From Chelydra serpentina (taxonomy: Eukaryota > Chordata > Testudines > Chelydridae), in the NCBI GenBank assembly GCA_037349315.1, contig JBAIAC010000057.1, positions 17,515,501-17,579,500 on the forward strand: a DNA stretch of 64,000 nucleotides. Reading direction: 5' to 3'. The position numbers were made by a program, and so were the translations under genes. The notes beneath the pieces are model-generated. The model did not search any database, was not told the origin of the DNA, and saw only the letters and a list, made by a program, of their open reading frames with translations. Positions 53,395 to 64,000 of the stretch are shown in pieces (positions within the stretch are counted from its first letter, which is position 1; every line of letters starts with the position of its first letter).

Positions 53395-56300
53395 TTAAAC
53401 CAAAGCAGGCTTTGTCAGGCCTGAGCATGTCTTTACTCCCAAGAATGGCCCTTGTGTTTGGCTGCTCAAAGTCAGCCCATAGATGCTGAACCCCCACTCT
53501 GGTGGCATCTTGTCCCCCTTTTCCTCACAGATATTAGGCAGGACACAACAGGCGACTATAACCATTGGGCTATTTTTCTTACTGAGATCCAATCTTGTGA
53601 GTAAACACTCCAGCATCCCCTGAGCTGGAGCTGGATGTGCTTACCAAAAGCACATTCAATTATCATTCTGCACCTGCTGAGCCTTCCTTGGTGCAGTTGA
53701 GGTGGCTGGTGTACAGCTTCATGAGCCAGGGGTAAGCTGGGTCCGTCCGAATCACTACTGGCCTTTCAGTATCATCAATGGTAATCCACCAGTAAGGAAA
53801 GAATCCCTCTGCTTGCAGCTTCCTGTCTTTTTAAAATTACAAGTGCCATGCACCTTCCCCGACCAGCCCTCACTGATGTTGGTGAAGCATCCCTGGCGAT
53901 TCACCAATGCTTGCTTAATCACAGAAAAGTAGCCCTTTCTGGTGATTTACTCTGTAGTAAGGTGAACTGGTGCCAAAATAGGGGTCTGTGTGCTGTCTAT
54001 TGCCCGACCACAGTTCAAAGTCTGTGATGGAGTGTCCACCCCACACTTGCCCTGATGGGGTTAATGGAGGCCAGATGGGCCAATTAACCTATTAAGCAGC
54101 AAACTAGGGAGCTATAGGCCTGTGGAGAGCCTTGATTAGAAGGAAGCTCACCTGAGCAGACATGGACTGGGCTAGTATAAGCCCAGGAATCTGGCAGCAG
54201 CAAGGGGGCTGGGAGGAAGTTTGTGGTAGCCCTCTGCTTAGTAGGGAGAGAAAAAGGGAACCCAGGGAAAGAGTAGCACCCTGGGGCCCTGGTCCAGAGG
54301 CAGGGCACACCCTGAAGAGAGCAGGTTGGAGAAGAGAGCCCATGGGACGTGAGGTAGAAAGCAGCTCAGGGAGAAATCAGCAAGGCTGGGGACTGAACAG
54401 ACCTTCAGGGTCCCTGTGCTGGAACCCGAAATAGACGGGGGGCCCAGGTTCCCCTACCTGCCACTGAGGAAGTGGCACCAGTGGGGCAGTGAACTGGAAG
54501 ACTGCCTAGGTCACTGTGGAAGTGACATAGACCTTGAAGTGTGAGTTCCACCCCAATCAAATTATGACATGATACTTGGAAATGGTGTTTAATATGGTTT
54601 CGTTTATTCTCCGCCATTATGGCTTGTAAAGGACAAGTAGTCCACCATGTTAGACAGCCTTCTTGTTCCCTTAGGAGAGAAAAGACGAGAAATCTCGTGG
54701 CTTGTTGCTAGGCAACGGGAGGAATCATATAGGCTGGGAAAGAGCAGGAAAGGGTTCTTCCTCTGCTCTTACCTTGGAGAGAAGGGAGAAGGTTCTTTCC
54801 AGAGCTCTTTCTTGGAAAGAAATCTGACACCAGTTATCTGCCTAGATAACAGCTCAACTCTAATTGTGTGGGAGAAGATCTGGTTTATTGTTGGGGTTTA
54901 TTTGTTTAAGGGAAGCCTACCTCCATCCATGGGGTTTCTACCTCGAGTGGCTAGGGCTCTTACTCACAGGCAGGATGTCGCAAAAGGGGTTAGAGTAGAG
55001 TGGAAAGTTAGTTAAGCCTCTTACCTGATTCCTCACCGTCAGTCTCCGGTATGGTAGTCCCGTCCTGTTCCAGCGGTGATCATGGTCTGGTTAGTCATCC
55101 ATCGAATCCTGGTCTTGGCAGCAGCAGCGTCTGGACACAGTATAGAGCAGCCATCATTTACCCTTTTGTAATCCCTGTGTGAAAGAGTGCAGGGTTATAA
55201 AATCTGTTCAGTATTATTAATCCTCCCTCCCCATTCCCTTCTTGCCTAACCTATGCCTAATTCCCTAGTTAATAAAGAATCGATTGTTTAAATTGTGATC
55301 TCTGTGATTAGTTCGGATAAGATCTGATAGATGGGCTATATTGAGGAAATCTTGGGAAACTTCTGTTAGCTCCCCGCAGTCTTCTGAAAATAGGGTCCTG
55401 AAATCCTGAAATAATGAAGACTAATAAACTAACAGAAGGACCATACCTGAGAAGGGGGAATGCTGAGTAACCTGTCTGGAGGGCCAAGTCACGAAGAGGA
55501 TGTGGTGGTTCCTGGAGCAACAGAGGGGCTGCCAACCAGAGAGAAAGACAAGGCAATGGCATGCAATTGTGAGAAGGGGCATTGACCTTTGAGAGCTAAT
55601 CCCCAGAGCGGCCAGAAGGTGCCCCGTCACATTACTGAGAGTCACCATCCTACGTAGCAAGAGACATAAATGGTCCTGCACACTTGCATGACAATAGCCC
55701 CCATTTGTGGATTTTCCAATTCTAAAATGATTTCCCAGTGACCGGTAGCAATCCAGTGTTGCAAGCTTCCAGATTGTGATCACCACAAATTTCTCCATGG
55801 CCAATGCAGCTCTTATTCTGGTGTCCCTGTTCTGGACACCTAGGGCAAGTTTGCCACAAACATCCAGGAATGTGGGATTTCATAACCAAAAATTCTCCAG
55901 CCACTGCTCATCATCCCAAAACTTCAGTATGATGCAATCCCACCAGTCAGCGCCCATTTCTCAGTCCCCAAAGTAGTCTACAGCTGCTCCTTGAATGCCA
56001 CCAGCAATCATGAATTGTTTTTCACTATGTCCCTCAGCAAACTGTCCTTCAAGAAATCATCATGTCCCCCATTGTTGTCATACTTCCTGTGGATCTGCAA
56101 ATACAATAGAATCATGCATTCTGTATTTGCAATGTTCATGAGAAAAGTGCACAAAATAGTGCTTATGAGTTCATGGAGTCTGTGGGCTCCATGCTTCTGT
56201 CAGAGATGGCAGTCAGTGAAAAGTGACACATGGATTTGTGGGGTTTTTAAAAAAGACATGGAAATTATGGGGTATGGATGGCATTATGGGATGGAGAAAG

Positions 56301-56600
56301 TTACATGCTGGAAACTTGACCCTTAGCTCCCAGAGAGCCCTGAAAAAGTCATTTCTATCCCACAACACGCTGACAATTTTCCAAAAAGCACTGCGCTGGA
56401 TTGTGGCATGAGGCACAATGGGATACCTACTCCTTGTTCACTGCTCTTTGCATTCATACAAGCACTCCTTGTCAGTATGCCACACGCTAACGCAAGCAGC
56501 CAAGTTTGCATGTGCATGAGCGATATACAAACTTTGGCAGCTGAATGCCAATGATGTGACCTGCATCAATGAAAGTTTTTAGTACAGAGATGGCCTACAC
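53395..56600 (-). mobile_element. Decayed PIF/Harbinger, split by an LTR-like insertion
   Basis: Minus-strand transposase pieces. At 55904-55580: 'LGVQNRDTRIRAAL', MEKFVVITIWKLATLDCYRS, GNHFRIGKSTN and RRMVTLSNV. After the insertion, 54012-53700: NCGRAIDSTQTPILAP, KGYFSVIKQALVNRQGCFTN and GWSGKVHG. At 53690-53395: RCRMIIECAFGK, LLTRLDLSKKNSPMVIVACC and ICEEKGDKMPP. A terminus-like GGTGTAGGCC (reversed) lies near 56590. Stops are common. Upstream, 56230-56450 has the 'gggatacctac' phrases typical of the subterminal region. Confidence 0.75.
54024..55570 (+). mobile_element. LTR-like composite insertion in a Harbinger transposase
   Basis: Starts TGTGATGGAGTGTCCACCCC, a common turtle gypsy-like LTR start, with TATAAGCCC near 54176 and pyrimidine/purine blocks as in LTRs. 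A second unit from about 54600 to 55430 holds GTTATAAAATC (55194), TTAATAAAGAATCG (55270) and the perfect palindrome GTTGCTAGGCAAC (54704-54716). The host transposase breaks at 'cacagttcaaag' and resumes near 55575. No gag or pol text is seen. The 3' end and TSD are not resolved, so it may be two nested insertions. Confidence 0.5.
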
Positions 56601-58104
56601 CACATGGCATAATCCCAGGTAGATTAACAGCCCTAGCTGCAAACACATGGGTTAGGATATTGGTTTTGTAGCCTCTGTGTTGGAGGCAGGAAGCCAAAAG
56701 GAGTTATGAGCATGACTCTGAGCCCTGGTCTACACTACGAGTTTAGGTCGAATTTAGCAGCGTTAGGTCGATTTAACCCTGCACCCATCCACACAACAAA
56801 GCCTGTTTTGTTGACTGAAAGGGCTCTTAAAACCAATTTCTGTACTCCTCCCCAGCGAGGGATTTAGCACTAAAATCAACCTCGCTGGGTCGAATTTGGG
56901 GTAGTGTGGACGCAATACGACAGTATTGTCCTCCGGGAGCTATCATAGACTCATAGACTCATAGACTTTAAGGTCAGAAGGGACCATAATGATCATCTAG
57001 TCTGACCTCCTGCACAATGCAGGCCACAGAATCTCACCCACCCACTCCTGGAATAATCCTCTCACCTATTTCTCAGCTATTGAAGTCCTCAAATCATGGT
57101 TTAAAGACTTCAAGATGCAGAGAATCCTCCAGTAAGCGACCTGTGCCCCATGCTGCAGAGGAAGGCGAAAAACCTCCAGGGCCTCTGCCGATCTACCCTG
57201 GAGGAAAATTCCTTCCCGACCCCAAATATGGCGATCAGCTGAACCCCGAGCATGTGGGCAAGACTCACCAGCCAGACACCCAGGAAAAAGTTCTCTGTAG
57301 TAACTTCTAACATCCCATCATTGACCATTGGACCACTGATGGCAATTAATTGACCTTTGGCTAAGATCATGTTATCCCATCAAACCATCCCCTCCATAAA
57401 CGTATCTAGCTTAATCTTGAAGCCAGATAGGTCTTTTGCCCCCACTGCTTCCCTTGGAAGGCTGTTCCAGAACTTCACTCCTCTGATGGTTAGAAACCTT
57501 TGTCTAATTTCAAGTCTAAACTTCCTGATGGCCAGTTTATATCCATTTGTTCTTGTGTCCACATTGGTACTGGGCTGAAATAATTCCTCTCCCTCCCTGG
57601 TATTTATCCCTCTGATATATTTAAAGAGAGCAAGCCTATCTCCCCTCAGCCTTCTTTTGGTTAAGGTAAACAAACCAAGCTCCTTGAGTCTCCTTTCATA
57701 CGACAGGTTTTCCATTCCTCGGATCATCCTAGTGGCCCTTCTTTGTACCTGTTCCAGTTTGAATTCATCCTTCTTAAACATGGGAGACCAGAACTGCACA
57801 CAGTATTCCAAATGAGGTCTCACCAATGCCTTGTATAATGGTACTAACACCTCCTTATCTCTACTAGAAATACCTCGCCTAATGCATCCCAAGACCGCAT
57901 TAGCTTTTTTCACAGCCACATCACATTGGCGACTCATAGTCATCCTGTGATCAACCAGGACTCCAAGGTCCTTGTCCTCTTCCGTTACTTCCAACTGATG
58001 CGTCCCCAGTTTATAACTAAAATTCTTGTTATTAATCCCTAAATGCATAACCTTACACTTCTCACTATTACATTTCATCCTATTACTATTACTCCAGTTT
58101 ACAA

Positions 58105-58315
58105 AACGAAAATAAGAAAGAAAAACTTGTAGCACCTTAGAGACTAACAAATTTATTTCAGCATAAGCTTTCGTGGGTTAGTACCCACTTTATCGGATGC
58201 ATACTAACCCACGAAAGCTTATGCTGAAATAAATTTGTTAGTCTCTAAGGTGCTACAAGTTTTTCTTTCTTATTTTCGTTTTGCTGACACAGACTAACAC
58301 GGCTACTACACTGAA
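58105..58315. repeat. Penelope-like 3' end, inverted-repeat copy with 12-bp TSD
   Basis: Flanked by identical TCCAGTTTACAA at 58093-58104 and 58316-58327. Two perfect or near-perfect 95-bp arms (AACGAAAATAAGAAAGAAAA ... and its inverse) meet near 58203. The right arm continues to the full 3' end (GACACAGACTAACACGGCTA). The reversed left arm reads CCGATAA AGTGGGTACTAACCCAC GAAAGC, a decayed hammerhead-like core. Inserted in CR1. Confidence 0.88.
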
Positions 58316-58737
58316 TCCAGTTTACAAGGTCATCCAGATCTTCCTGTAGGATATCCCGATCCTTTTCTGAATTGGCAATACCTCCCAACTTTGTGTCATT
58401 TGCAAACTTTATTAGCACACTCCCACTTTTGGTTCCGAGGTCAGTAATAAAAAGATTAAATAAAATTGGTCCCAAAACTGAACCTTGAGGAACTCCACTA
58501 GTAACCTCCCTCCAACCTGACAGTTCACCTTTCAGTATGACCCGCTGTAGTCTCCCCTTTAACCAGTTCCTTATCCACCTCTCAATTTTCATATTGATCC
58601 CCATCTTTTCCAATTTAACCAATAATTCCTCATGTGGTACTGTATCAAATGCCTTCCTGAAATCGAGGTAGATTAGATCCACTGCATTTCCTTTATCTAA
58701 CAAATCTGTTACTTTCTCAAAGAAGGAGAACAAGTTG

Positions 58738-58898
58738 GTTTGAGCATTGGCCTGCTAAACCCAGGGTTGTGAGTTCAATCCTTGAGGGGGCCATTTAGGG
58801 ATCTGGGGCAAAAATTGGGGATTGGTCCTGCATTGAGCAGGGGGTTGGACTAGATGACCTCCTAAGGTCCCTTCCAACCCTGATATTCTATGAGTCTA
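58738..58898 (+). mobile_element. Turtle tRNA-like (Cry-type) SINE, 5'-truncated
   Basis: Begins inside the A-box region at TTTGAGCATTGGCCTGC, lacking the first 25 or so bases. It has the B box GGGTTGTGAGTTCAATCC and the CR1-like tail ending ATTCTATGAGTC. The CR1 host has 'ggttggttt' at the junction, microhomology with 'gtggttt' of the SINE. Confidence 0.85.
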
Positions 58899-59044
58899 CC
58901 TTTTGTAAAACCCAAGGTGCTCCATTGTGACCGCTCTGGCCAGGACTCGCAACTCAGATGCACTGGCCAGGTAGACAGGAAAAGCCCCGGAAACTTTTGA
59001 ATTTCATTTCCTGTTTGGCCAGCGTGGCGAGCTGATCAGCACAG

Positions 59045-59690
59045 GTGACCATGCAGTCCCAGAATCACAAAAGAGCTCCAGCATGGACCGAACGGGAGGT
59101 ACTGGATCTGATTGCTGTATGGGGAGAAGTATCCGTGTTGTCAGAACTCCGTTCCAAAAGCCAATATATATGCCAAAATCTCCAAGGGCATTATGGACAG
59201 AGTCTACAACAGTGCCGCGTGAAAATTAAGGAGCTCAGGCAAGCCCAGAATCATAGTCCCCCCAGAATCGTAGAGTGTAGAATGTTTCTACGCTCCCCCT
59301 ATCATCTCCATCCCTGAGGTTATCGCAGATTAGAAGGGGAAAAAAATGCACTCGCGATAACATGTTTTCTGAGCTCGTGCCGACCTCCCGCACTGATAGG
59401 GCACAGCTTAATGCATGGAGGCATTCAGTGGCAGAGGCCAGGAAAGAATTAAGTAAGCGCGAAGAGCGGAGGCAGGATGCAATGCTGAGGCTAACGGGGG
59501 AGCAAACGGACATGATGAAGCATTTGTTGGGGGAGCAAATGGACATGATGAAGTGTCTGTTGGAGCTGCAGGAAAGCCAACAAAATCACAGACCCCTACT
59601 GCATCCACTGTATAACCGCCTCCCCTCCTCCCCATGTTCCATAACCTCCTCATCCAAACGCCCAAGAACGCTGGGCACCCCACCATAAAC
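59045..59690 (+). pseudogene. Harbinger Myb/SANT gene remnant, exons 1 and 2 close together
   Basis: Exon 1 (from ATG 59045): QSQNHKRAPAWTEREVLDLI, AVWGEVSVLSELRSKSQ, then damaged helix text and QCRVKIKELRQA. The acidic tail and intron are mostly deleted. Exon 2 (59362-59690): MFSELVPTSRTDRAQLNAWR, EERRQDAMLRLTGEQTDMM and LLELQESQQNHRPLLHPLYN, a coiled-coil-rich C-terminal part, open for 108 codons. It supports the exon 2 model of the gene at 34729-36897. Confidence 0.8.
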
Positions 59691-59850
59691 ATCTCCCCCT
59701 TACTCTCACAGATATTATGGAGCACACAGCAAGCAGCGATAACAATGGGAATGTTGGGTGCGCTGAGGTCTGACCAACAGCGCCAGCGAGCTTTTAAACA
59801 TCCAAAGGCACATTCTACCACCATTTTGCACTTGCTTAGCCTATAGTTGA
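59660..59850 (-). pseudogene. Harbinger transposase C-terminal scrap
   Basis: The minus strand reads RLSKCKMVVECAFGCLKARW (the E of the DDE triad), NIPIVIAACCVLHNICESKG and MFMVG. Converges tail-to-tail on the Myb exon 2. Confidence 0.85.
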
Positions 59851-60559
59851 ACTGCTCTTTACTACTGTCCAGGCTTCATGAGCCATGGGAGCAAGGGATA
59901 GGCAGGGGTAGGTGCAACTGCGTGGTGCTGCTGGCTGGGAGAGCAGCCTGAGGCAGAAGCTTCCCGCTCGTAGGAGAGCAGGGTTGCAGCAGAAGCCATA
60001 CACCATGCCCTGGAGATTGCTAGGAGCCAGGCAAGGAAGACATTCCCAGAACCCCCGGCTAAGCTACATGTCCGAAGAAGATGGCTACCAGTCCTACTGC
60101 AACCAGTCTGCTGCAGAGTTGCAGGAGAGCAGAGTTGCAGCGGAAGCGGTGGAGCCGTACACCGTGGATGAAGACGACTAGCAGTCCTACTTCACCATCT
60201 GCTGTGAAGGCACCCAGGAGATGCAGCGGTGACGGTGAGCTGAGCGGCCTCCATGCTTGCCATGGTATGGCGTCTGCACAGGTAACCCAGGAAAAAAAGG
60301 GCGAAACGATTGTCTGCCGTTGCTTTCACGGAGGGAGGGGCTACTGACCCAAACCACCCGCGACAATGTTTTTGCCCCATCAGGCATTGGGAGCTTAACC
60401 CAGAATTCCAATCGGTGGTGGAGACTGCAGGAACTGTGGGATAGCTACCCACAGTGCACCGCTCTGTAAGTCGATGCTAGCCACGGTAGTGAGGACACAC
60501 TCCGCTGACTTAATGTGCTTAGTGTGGACGCACACAATCGACTGTACAAAATCTCTTTC

Positions 60560-61190
60560 AAACAACAGCAGAGGGGATTTCTGAGCAAGGAAACTACCTG
60601 CTGATGTTTGTTTCAACTATATTCAGGAAAACAGGATTTTGTGGACATCTTTTATAATAACAGACCTGACTTCAATCAATGATTTCTCCTCCTAAAGGGA
60701 ACACCTCTGCCAGGACCTGATTCCTCATTCACCACTCGAGCCAAAGGGGCAACACTACCAACATTCTGAACCGCAATATTGAGATCAATATTGCATATTT
60801 CTTAGCCTCTGTAGCTCTTCATAATAATGTTAAAATTTATTTAATGCAGAGTTAAAGTTCCCAACTGGTGCCTCATGCTCTTCCAGAATGTCATTACAGC
60901 TTCTGAAGACAGGAAATACAAAGCTAAGATACACGCCGCCCCACAACACAACCCTCTGCCCTCTTTGGCCGATGCCCCAACATGACAATACCACACATAC
61001 TGGAGCTCCTACCTCACAGATGCTGCAGAAGATTTGGGAATAGAGCACATGAGCACTGTAGGGCAAAGTCTACCAACTATTCTTTGCCAAGGCAAAACGG
61101 GTTCAGGTCAGGCATCACAAAGAGGAGCTGGCCTCCTCTCAACCACTGAGCGTACCTCACACAAACAACCCCAGGCTTGCTAACAGTCAC
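60560..61190. other. No gene recognised
   Basis: AT-balanced unique-looking DNA with chance frames only. Confidence 0.45.
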
Positions 61191-61194
61191 CACC

Positions 61195-62395
61195 ACTTCA
61201 CCCCTGACAGGTGTTTGGCCAACCTGTTCTTAAAAACTTCCAGTGACGGGGATTCCACAACCTCCCTTGGAAGCCTGTTCCAGAGCGGAACTATTCTTTT
61301 TGTTAGAAAGATTTTCTAATATGTAATAAATCTCCCATGTTTCAGATTAAGCCGATTACTTCTTGTTCTACCTTCAGTGGACACGGAGAACAACTGATCA
61401 CAGTCATCTTTATGACAGCCCTTAATATCAGAAGACTTAGCAGATCCTTTCCTTAGTCTCCTTTTCTCAAGACGACATCCCCAATTTTTTTAACCTTTCC
61501 TCACAGGTCAGGTTTTCTAAATCTTCTATCATTTTTTTTGGTCTTCTGTGGCCTCTCTCCAATTTGTCCACATCTCTCTTAAAGTCTGGTGCCCAGAATT
61601 GGACACAGTACTTGTGATGAACTAGGACTGTTGTTAATGTTTTCCCTGAGTACTGTGTGGGTGCCTCGGTTTCCCCTATGCAGTGCTTGAGTATCTAGGT
61701 GATGGGACAAGGGTGTATGAGTGTTACAGAGGGACCTGGACACAGAGAATGGCTGACACTCGGTCTCCTAGCAACCAATGGCCCCGGGCTCTCCCCTGCA
61801 AAGGTGAGAGCTGAAGGTGTTGGAACAAAGGGATCAGGTGACCTCCTGGCCCAGGAAGGAGACAAAGGAGAGGGGAGGGGCTGGACAGTTTCAGTTTGGA
61901 ACTGGCCGGAGAGGACGGGAGGGGGGCAGACAGGGTCTGGCCTCCCTGCCCCGTTTGGAGCTGTGGGGTGAAATGCAGGGAGCCCCGAGCTGGGGTCTAA
62001 GCTCCCTGCCCCCCGGAAGGGCCCAGCTGAGGGGTCCTGGATGTACTGACAAGCTCTGTTTGGACTGTGTTCCTGGCATCTCTAATAAACCTTCTGTTCT
62101 ACTGGCTGGCTGAGACTCCCAGTGAATCCGGGGAAGAGGGGTGCAGGGCCGGACTCCCCCATACTCCGTGACAGTACTCCAGACCTCAAGACCAATACCT
62201 CGCATGTTTTATATACAACACTCCTGTTAACACACCCCAGACTGATATTAGCCTTTTTTGCAACTGCGTCACGTCACATTGTTGGCTCATATTGAACTGG
62301 TGATCCACTCTAACCCCCAGATCCTTTTCAGCAGCACTGCTGCCTAGCCAGTTAGTCCCCATTTTGCAGTTGTGCATTTGATTTTTCCTCCCTAC
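61195..62395 (-). mobile_element. Old CR1 fragment split by a solo LTR
   Basis: Same subfamily as 12415-13860: 3' UTR text 'cccctgacaggtgtttggccaacctgttcttaaaa', ORF2 C-terminus reversed near 61500-61600, and beyond the LTR KMGTNWLGSSAAEKDLGVRV and VDHQFNMSQQCDV (62377-62290). Removing the LTR restores 'gacacagtactccagacctc'. Confidence 0.82.
61613..62173 (+). mobile_element. Solo LTR with perfect 5-bp TSD
   Basis: TGTGATGAACTAGG ... CTCCGTGACA, flanked by GTACT at 61608-61612 and 62174-62178. It contains AATAAACC (about 62083), a likely poly(A) signal in this orientation. Length 561 bp, no internal coding region, consistent with LTR-LTR recombination of a gypsy-like or retroviral-like element. 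Class not settled. Confidence 0.88.
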
Positions 62396-62399
62396 CCTC

Positions 62400-63280
62400 T
62401 AAGGCTCCCCAACATGCCATTGTTGTGTGCCATTATCAAAAGCTGAAAACAAGCAGTCTCTGGTCATTTATTTTCTGTCCTCAGTTTCAACCTGTGCAAG
62501 ATTCCCAGTGATGCTGTGTCAAGTGACCTTTGTTTAGGAATGGCTCTGTGTCTGTCATGTATAATCCTGGGCTGCCATTTCCAGGGGGCTAGCTGCATTC
62601 CAAGAGTTGACGTCATGTCAGGAGACATCCCTCACTCCTGGCTGGAAATTATGCTGAGTCTTTAGAAGCACCAGCCTGCAGAGCAAAGAATGAACCACGT
62701 CACTGCTGAAAGGGTTTGCACTGCAGAGAGTGTAACATGCTCCCTTGTGCCTCCATAATGGAATTCTGGTGCAATATTTGGGATTCATGAAGGCAGACTC
62801 TTTTAGCAGGACTCAGAACAAGCCCTCTTCAGTTCAACCGCAGATACCAAAGAGATTTTACTGATTTTGTATCTTTATGTGAGCTTGGATTTGAATTGTA
62901 AAATCTGGCAATTTCTTCTGAACTATACATATTTCTCAAAACAAATATTTTATTATATTACATATTATGCTTAGGAAATGTGACAGAATCACAATCGTAT
63001 AGCATGAATAATGCTGTTTTATAAGAGCATTATAGCATGAACCACCCGCATTCTGGGTTTCATGATATTGTCTAATTGCTTGAAAATGGGACTTTTAACA
63101 TAATTATCACTAATGTACATATGCCCAAAATGAATAAGGATTTCTGAGCTTTTCATATATAATTTTTGCTAGCCAAAAGGCAAAGAGTGTAACAATATGA
63201 AAACAACCTGAAATGCCTCTCCTGCCAGGATAATGTGAATGTTTTTAGACTATGGGGAATAAACCTGTTATATTTAATGT
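62400..63280. other. No gene recognised
   Basis: AT-rich toward 62900-63280; no repeat family or exon identified. Confidence 0.45.
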
Positions 63281-63282
63281 AA

Positions 63283-63680
63283 TGTCTATTCTAATGTAAA
63301 TATTAAAAGAAAAAAGACAGTGGGAGACAGAGCTACAAAATCAATGATGCAGCAAAAATCAGTATGGGTTGTTCTTGTTCTTGTGTTATTAGATAGGGAA
63401 AACAGAAGCTCCTGATCTCCCTTCTCTAGACCATTCAATATTTTATATACATTTATCATGACCCCCTTATTCACCTATTTTTAAGGTAACAGTACCAATC
63501 TTTTCAATCTCTTCATATGAGAGTTTTTTCAGGCCTTTTACAACTCTCATCACTCTTCTCTAAACCCCCTCCAATTCTGCAATATGCTGTTTAAGATTGT
63601 CTGACCAGTCCTGCACACAGTATTTCAGGTGAAGCTGCAGCATTAATTTAGATAAGGGTATTAGCATATTCTTTGTATTC
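63283..63680 (-). mobile_element. CR1/L3-like fragment
   Basis: Minus-strand reading includes MNKGVMINVYKILNGLEKGD, and text for a C-terminal RT segment follows ('tctcatcactcttctctaaaccccctccaat', 'cctgcacacagtatttcaggtgaagc'). Diverged and frame-shifted. Confidence 0.6.
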
Positions 63681-63682
63681 AG

Positions 63683-64000
63683 GCCGGTGCAAGGATATTT
63701 TGCGCCCTAGGCGAAACGTCCATCTTGCGCCCCCCTCCCTGTCATCCCCCCGGCTGCGCGCAATAAGAAAAATGACGTCATTGCCGCTTTGTACCCTAGC
63801 GTGAAGCAGGACGCCTGTGCCCGCAACGCAGAGCTGGCCTAGACTATAGCTGTAATGTACGAGAGAACGACAAGTTCAAATGCAAGTTCAACGATGTTTC
63901 TCTTTTCTTTATTCATTCGTTTTCCAGAAATAGTGTAAAATCAATTTTAGGGCACCGCTTTTTGGGCCCCCAAATCTTGGCGCCCTAGGAGGACGCCTAA
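63683..64000. mobile_element. hAT-like non-autonomous element, cut by window end
   Basis: Starts CAGGCCGGTGCAAGGATATT and has GCGCCCTAGGCGAAACG. The inverse phrase GGCGCCCTAGGAGGACGCC appears at 63980-63998. Resembles the termini at 38270 and 38704. The right end lies outside the window. Confidence 0.55.

Larger units (their letters stand above)
56946..58914 (-). mobile_element. CR1 LINE (subfamily with GTCTATGAG tail) inside a Harbinger
   Basis: 3' end 'catagactcatagactttaaggtcagaaggg' at 56946. The minus strand encodes ORF2 parts: [60 protein letters not shown] (58150-57380), then 58733-58330 with NAVDLIYLDFRKAFDTVPHE (motif A), [20 protein letters not shown] (motif B) and LIKFANDTKLGG (first Asp of the DD is Asn). 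A Penelope-like insertion (58105-58315) separates these blocks. The 5' end is at about 58914, after a SINE. Confidence 0.9.
56721..60560 (+). mobile_element. Harbinger deletion derivative hosting CR1, Penelope and SINE
   Basis: The left end CCCTGGTCTACACTACGAGT at about 56724 and subterminal 'gagctat' at 56938 pause at a CR1. Harbinger text resumes at about 58914 (tgctccattgtgaccgctctgg), then Myb exons (59045-59690), a transposase C-terminal scrap on the minus strand (59846-59660) and a right subterminal region ('tgtgggatagctacccacagtgcacc' at 60437). Most of the transposase gene is deleted. The right terminus past about 60545 is missing or decayed. Confidence 0.8.

Noticed and set aside
54647..55015. 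122-codon plus-strand open frame in the LTR-like insertion
   Set aside because: No retroelement domain (no protease, RT or zinc knuckle). Probably chance.

Overview
This is vertebrate nuclear DNA, most likely from a cryptodiran turtle. The evidence is the repeat content. There are many CR1 LINEs ending in ATTCTATGA-type tails, and six copies of a tRNA-like SINE fused to a CR1-type tail, the structure known as the turtle Pol III/Cry SINE. PIF/Harbinger elements with Myb accessory genes, Penelope-like elements, hAT elements and gypsy-like LTRs fill most of the rest. The clade call is an inference from these families; I could not run a search.

One host protein gene is certain: an intronless, intact 377-codon CDS at 41729-42862 (+), the serotonin receptor HTR1D. 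A good splice acceptor lies just upstream and a poly(A) signal about 0.6 kb downstream. A CpG island at about 4380-5290, with a consensus splice donor at 5075, is a plausible promoter and 5' non-coding exon about 36 kb upstream. That would make most of the window the single large HTR1D intron, filled with transposons. A tRNA-Gly(TCC)-like cloverleaf sits at 12916-12987 (-).

Layout. 0-5 kb: Tx1-like LINE fragment, MITEs, an hAT-like remnant and the CpG island. 5-14 kb: CR1 pieces, two nearly identical Harbinger MITEs, an old Harbinger split by a CR1, an hAT MITE with a perfect 8-bp target duplication, and a CR1 carrying a SINE and the tRNA-like sequence. 14.8-19.4 kb: a near full-length CR1 with ORF1 (SGNH esterase) and ORF2 (endonuclease plus reverse transcriptase), disabled by stops and a SINE. 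19.7-30 kb: Penelope-like copies, a dead ZMYM1-like hAT transposase, and CR1 and SINE fragments. 30.5-38.3 kb: a MITE holding a solo LTR, then a CR1 split by a 5-kb Harbinger with an intact 427-codon transposase. 39-45 kb: SINE, HTR1D and a MIR. 45-60.6 kb: three more decayed Harbingers, each hosting younger insertions. 61-64 kb: a CR1 with a solo LTR, a CR1/L3 fragment and an hAT element cut by the window edge.

The main story is nesting, with target-site duplications (TSDs) that give relative ages. The Harbinger at 32296-37287 looks close to autonomous. Between its transposase and Myb genes lies a third open reading frame. Its counterpart survives in the decayed Harbinger at 45-52 kb, which suggests a conserved but unrecognised component. 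All four Penelope-like copies carry inverted duplicates of their own 3' end around a hammerhead-ribozyme-like motif.
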